A stretch of 44,357 bases of DNA, taken from NCBI GenBank assembly GCA_015061615.1, contig SUWE01000019.1, positions 1-44,357 of the forward strand, read 5' to 3'. Below are positions 44,230 to 44,357 of this stretch, piece after piece. Position 1 is the first letter of the stretch. Each line of letters starts with the position of its first letter. The notes beneath the pieces were generated by a model. It searched no databases. It was not told the DNA's origin and saw nothing but the letters and a program-made list of their open reading frames with translations. The stretch comes from Lentisphaerota bacterium (GTDB taxonomy: Bacteria > Verrucomicrobiota > Lentisphaeria > Victivallales > Victivallaceae). The translations under genes were made by a program, and so were the position numbers.

Positions 44230-44357
44230 TTACTTCACAATCAGCTCATCTTCCCAGCCGACAAGATTGCCTTTTTCTGAATCAAAGTTCACGCCGATGA
44301 TGAAGATTTCCCGTTTGTCAAGCAGATACTTTTTATAGTATTCTTTTTCCTTGATCT
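44230..44357 (-). CDS. C-terminus of a probable AAA/PD-(D/E)XK family protein, cut by the window edge
   Basis: On the minus strand an open frame enters at the window end and stops at 44230-44232 (TAA), giving 41 residues. It contains YLLDKREIFIIGVNFDSEKG, then NLVGWEDELIVK at the end. This resembles the C-terminal strand pair of AAA-ATPase-like proteins with a PD-(D/E)XK nuclease domain (typically GINFSSEKRNIxEWKVE). Those proteins are abundant in gut bacteria and may be mobile. The identification rests on 41 residues only. Confidence 0.5.
   Translation of the reverse strand, partial: IKEKEYYKKYLLDKREIFIIGVNFDSEKGNLVGWEDELIVK

Noticed and set aside
1-44357. CRISPR array, tRNA, rRNA or integrase/transposase gene
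   Set aside because: No regularly spaced repeat array, no cloverleaf-like segment and no transposase or integrase motif was seen on either strand by eye.

Overview
The window reads as a chromosomal segment of a Lentisphaerae (Victivallales-type) bacterium or close PVC relative. The evidence is two HX9DG-type pseudopilins with the [18 protein letters not shown] leader, a DUF1501 plus DUF1549/DUF1553 plus pre-peptidase C-terminal (PPC) domain operon of the kind known from Planctomycetes, and many Gfo/Idh/MocA oxidoreductases, xylose-isomerase-like TIM barrels and amidohydrolases around unusual glycoside hydrolases (GH). Assignments rest on reading motifs by eye; no search was run. No tRNA, rRNA, CRISPR array or transposase gene is visible. 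Both window edges cut genes.

Region 1 (1-8231): a cut DUF4434 sugar-related gene diverges from trpS. trpS is followed by two A+T-rich genes for STN-repeat proteins, then a CBM9-like protein, a NUDIX hydrolase and uvrA. Region 2 (8184-17173): a minus-strand operon (pseudopilin, GH42-like, short GH78-like, Gfo/Idh/MocA) diverges from an AraC regulator. Downstream of the regulator lies a GH127-type beta-L-arabinofuranosidase-like gene with a paired 21-bp-spaced direct repeat at its promoter. Region 3 (17174-17648): a 408-bp non-coding element with perfect 16-bp terminal inverted repeats and several strong hairpins.

Region 4 (17649-24381): a sugar isomerase/epimerase gene diverges from a five-gene operon (xylose-isomerase-like enzyme, Gfo/Idh/MocA, isomerase/epimerase, two amidohydrolase-fold proteins), followed by a second AraC regulator. 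The combination suggests an oxidise/isomerise/hydrolyse route for an unidentified sugar or glycoside. Region 5 (24374-30513): a tight four-gene minus-strand operon encoding DUF1549/DUF1553, DUF1501, PPC-domain and RidA/chorismatase-like proteins, without the usual cytochrome domain.

Region 6 (30704-41537): an amidohydrolase diverges from a LacI regulator and a Gfo/Idh/MocA gene. A second pseudopilin-led cluster follows: pseudopilin, a stand-alone accessory domain, a GH123-like enzyme that carries the same domain, an SGNH hydrolase, and a 1043-residue protein I cannot assign. Matching LacI-type operators lie in front of lacI and of this pseudopilin. Region 7 (41564-44357): a GH95-like gene with a near-consensus promoter, then the C-terminus of a probable AAA/PD-(D/E)XK protein.

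Overall this is a chain of regulator-controlled glycan-degradation loci. Two are headed by their own pseudopilin, and conventional housekeeping genes (trpS, uvrA) sit beside them.
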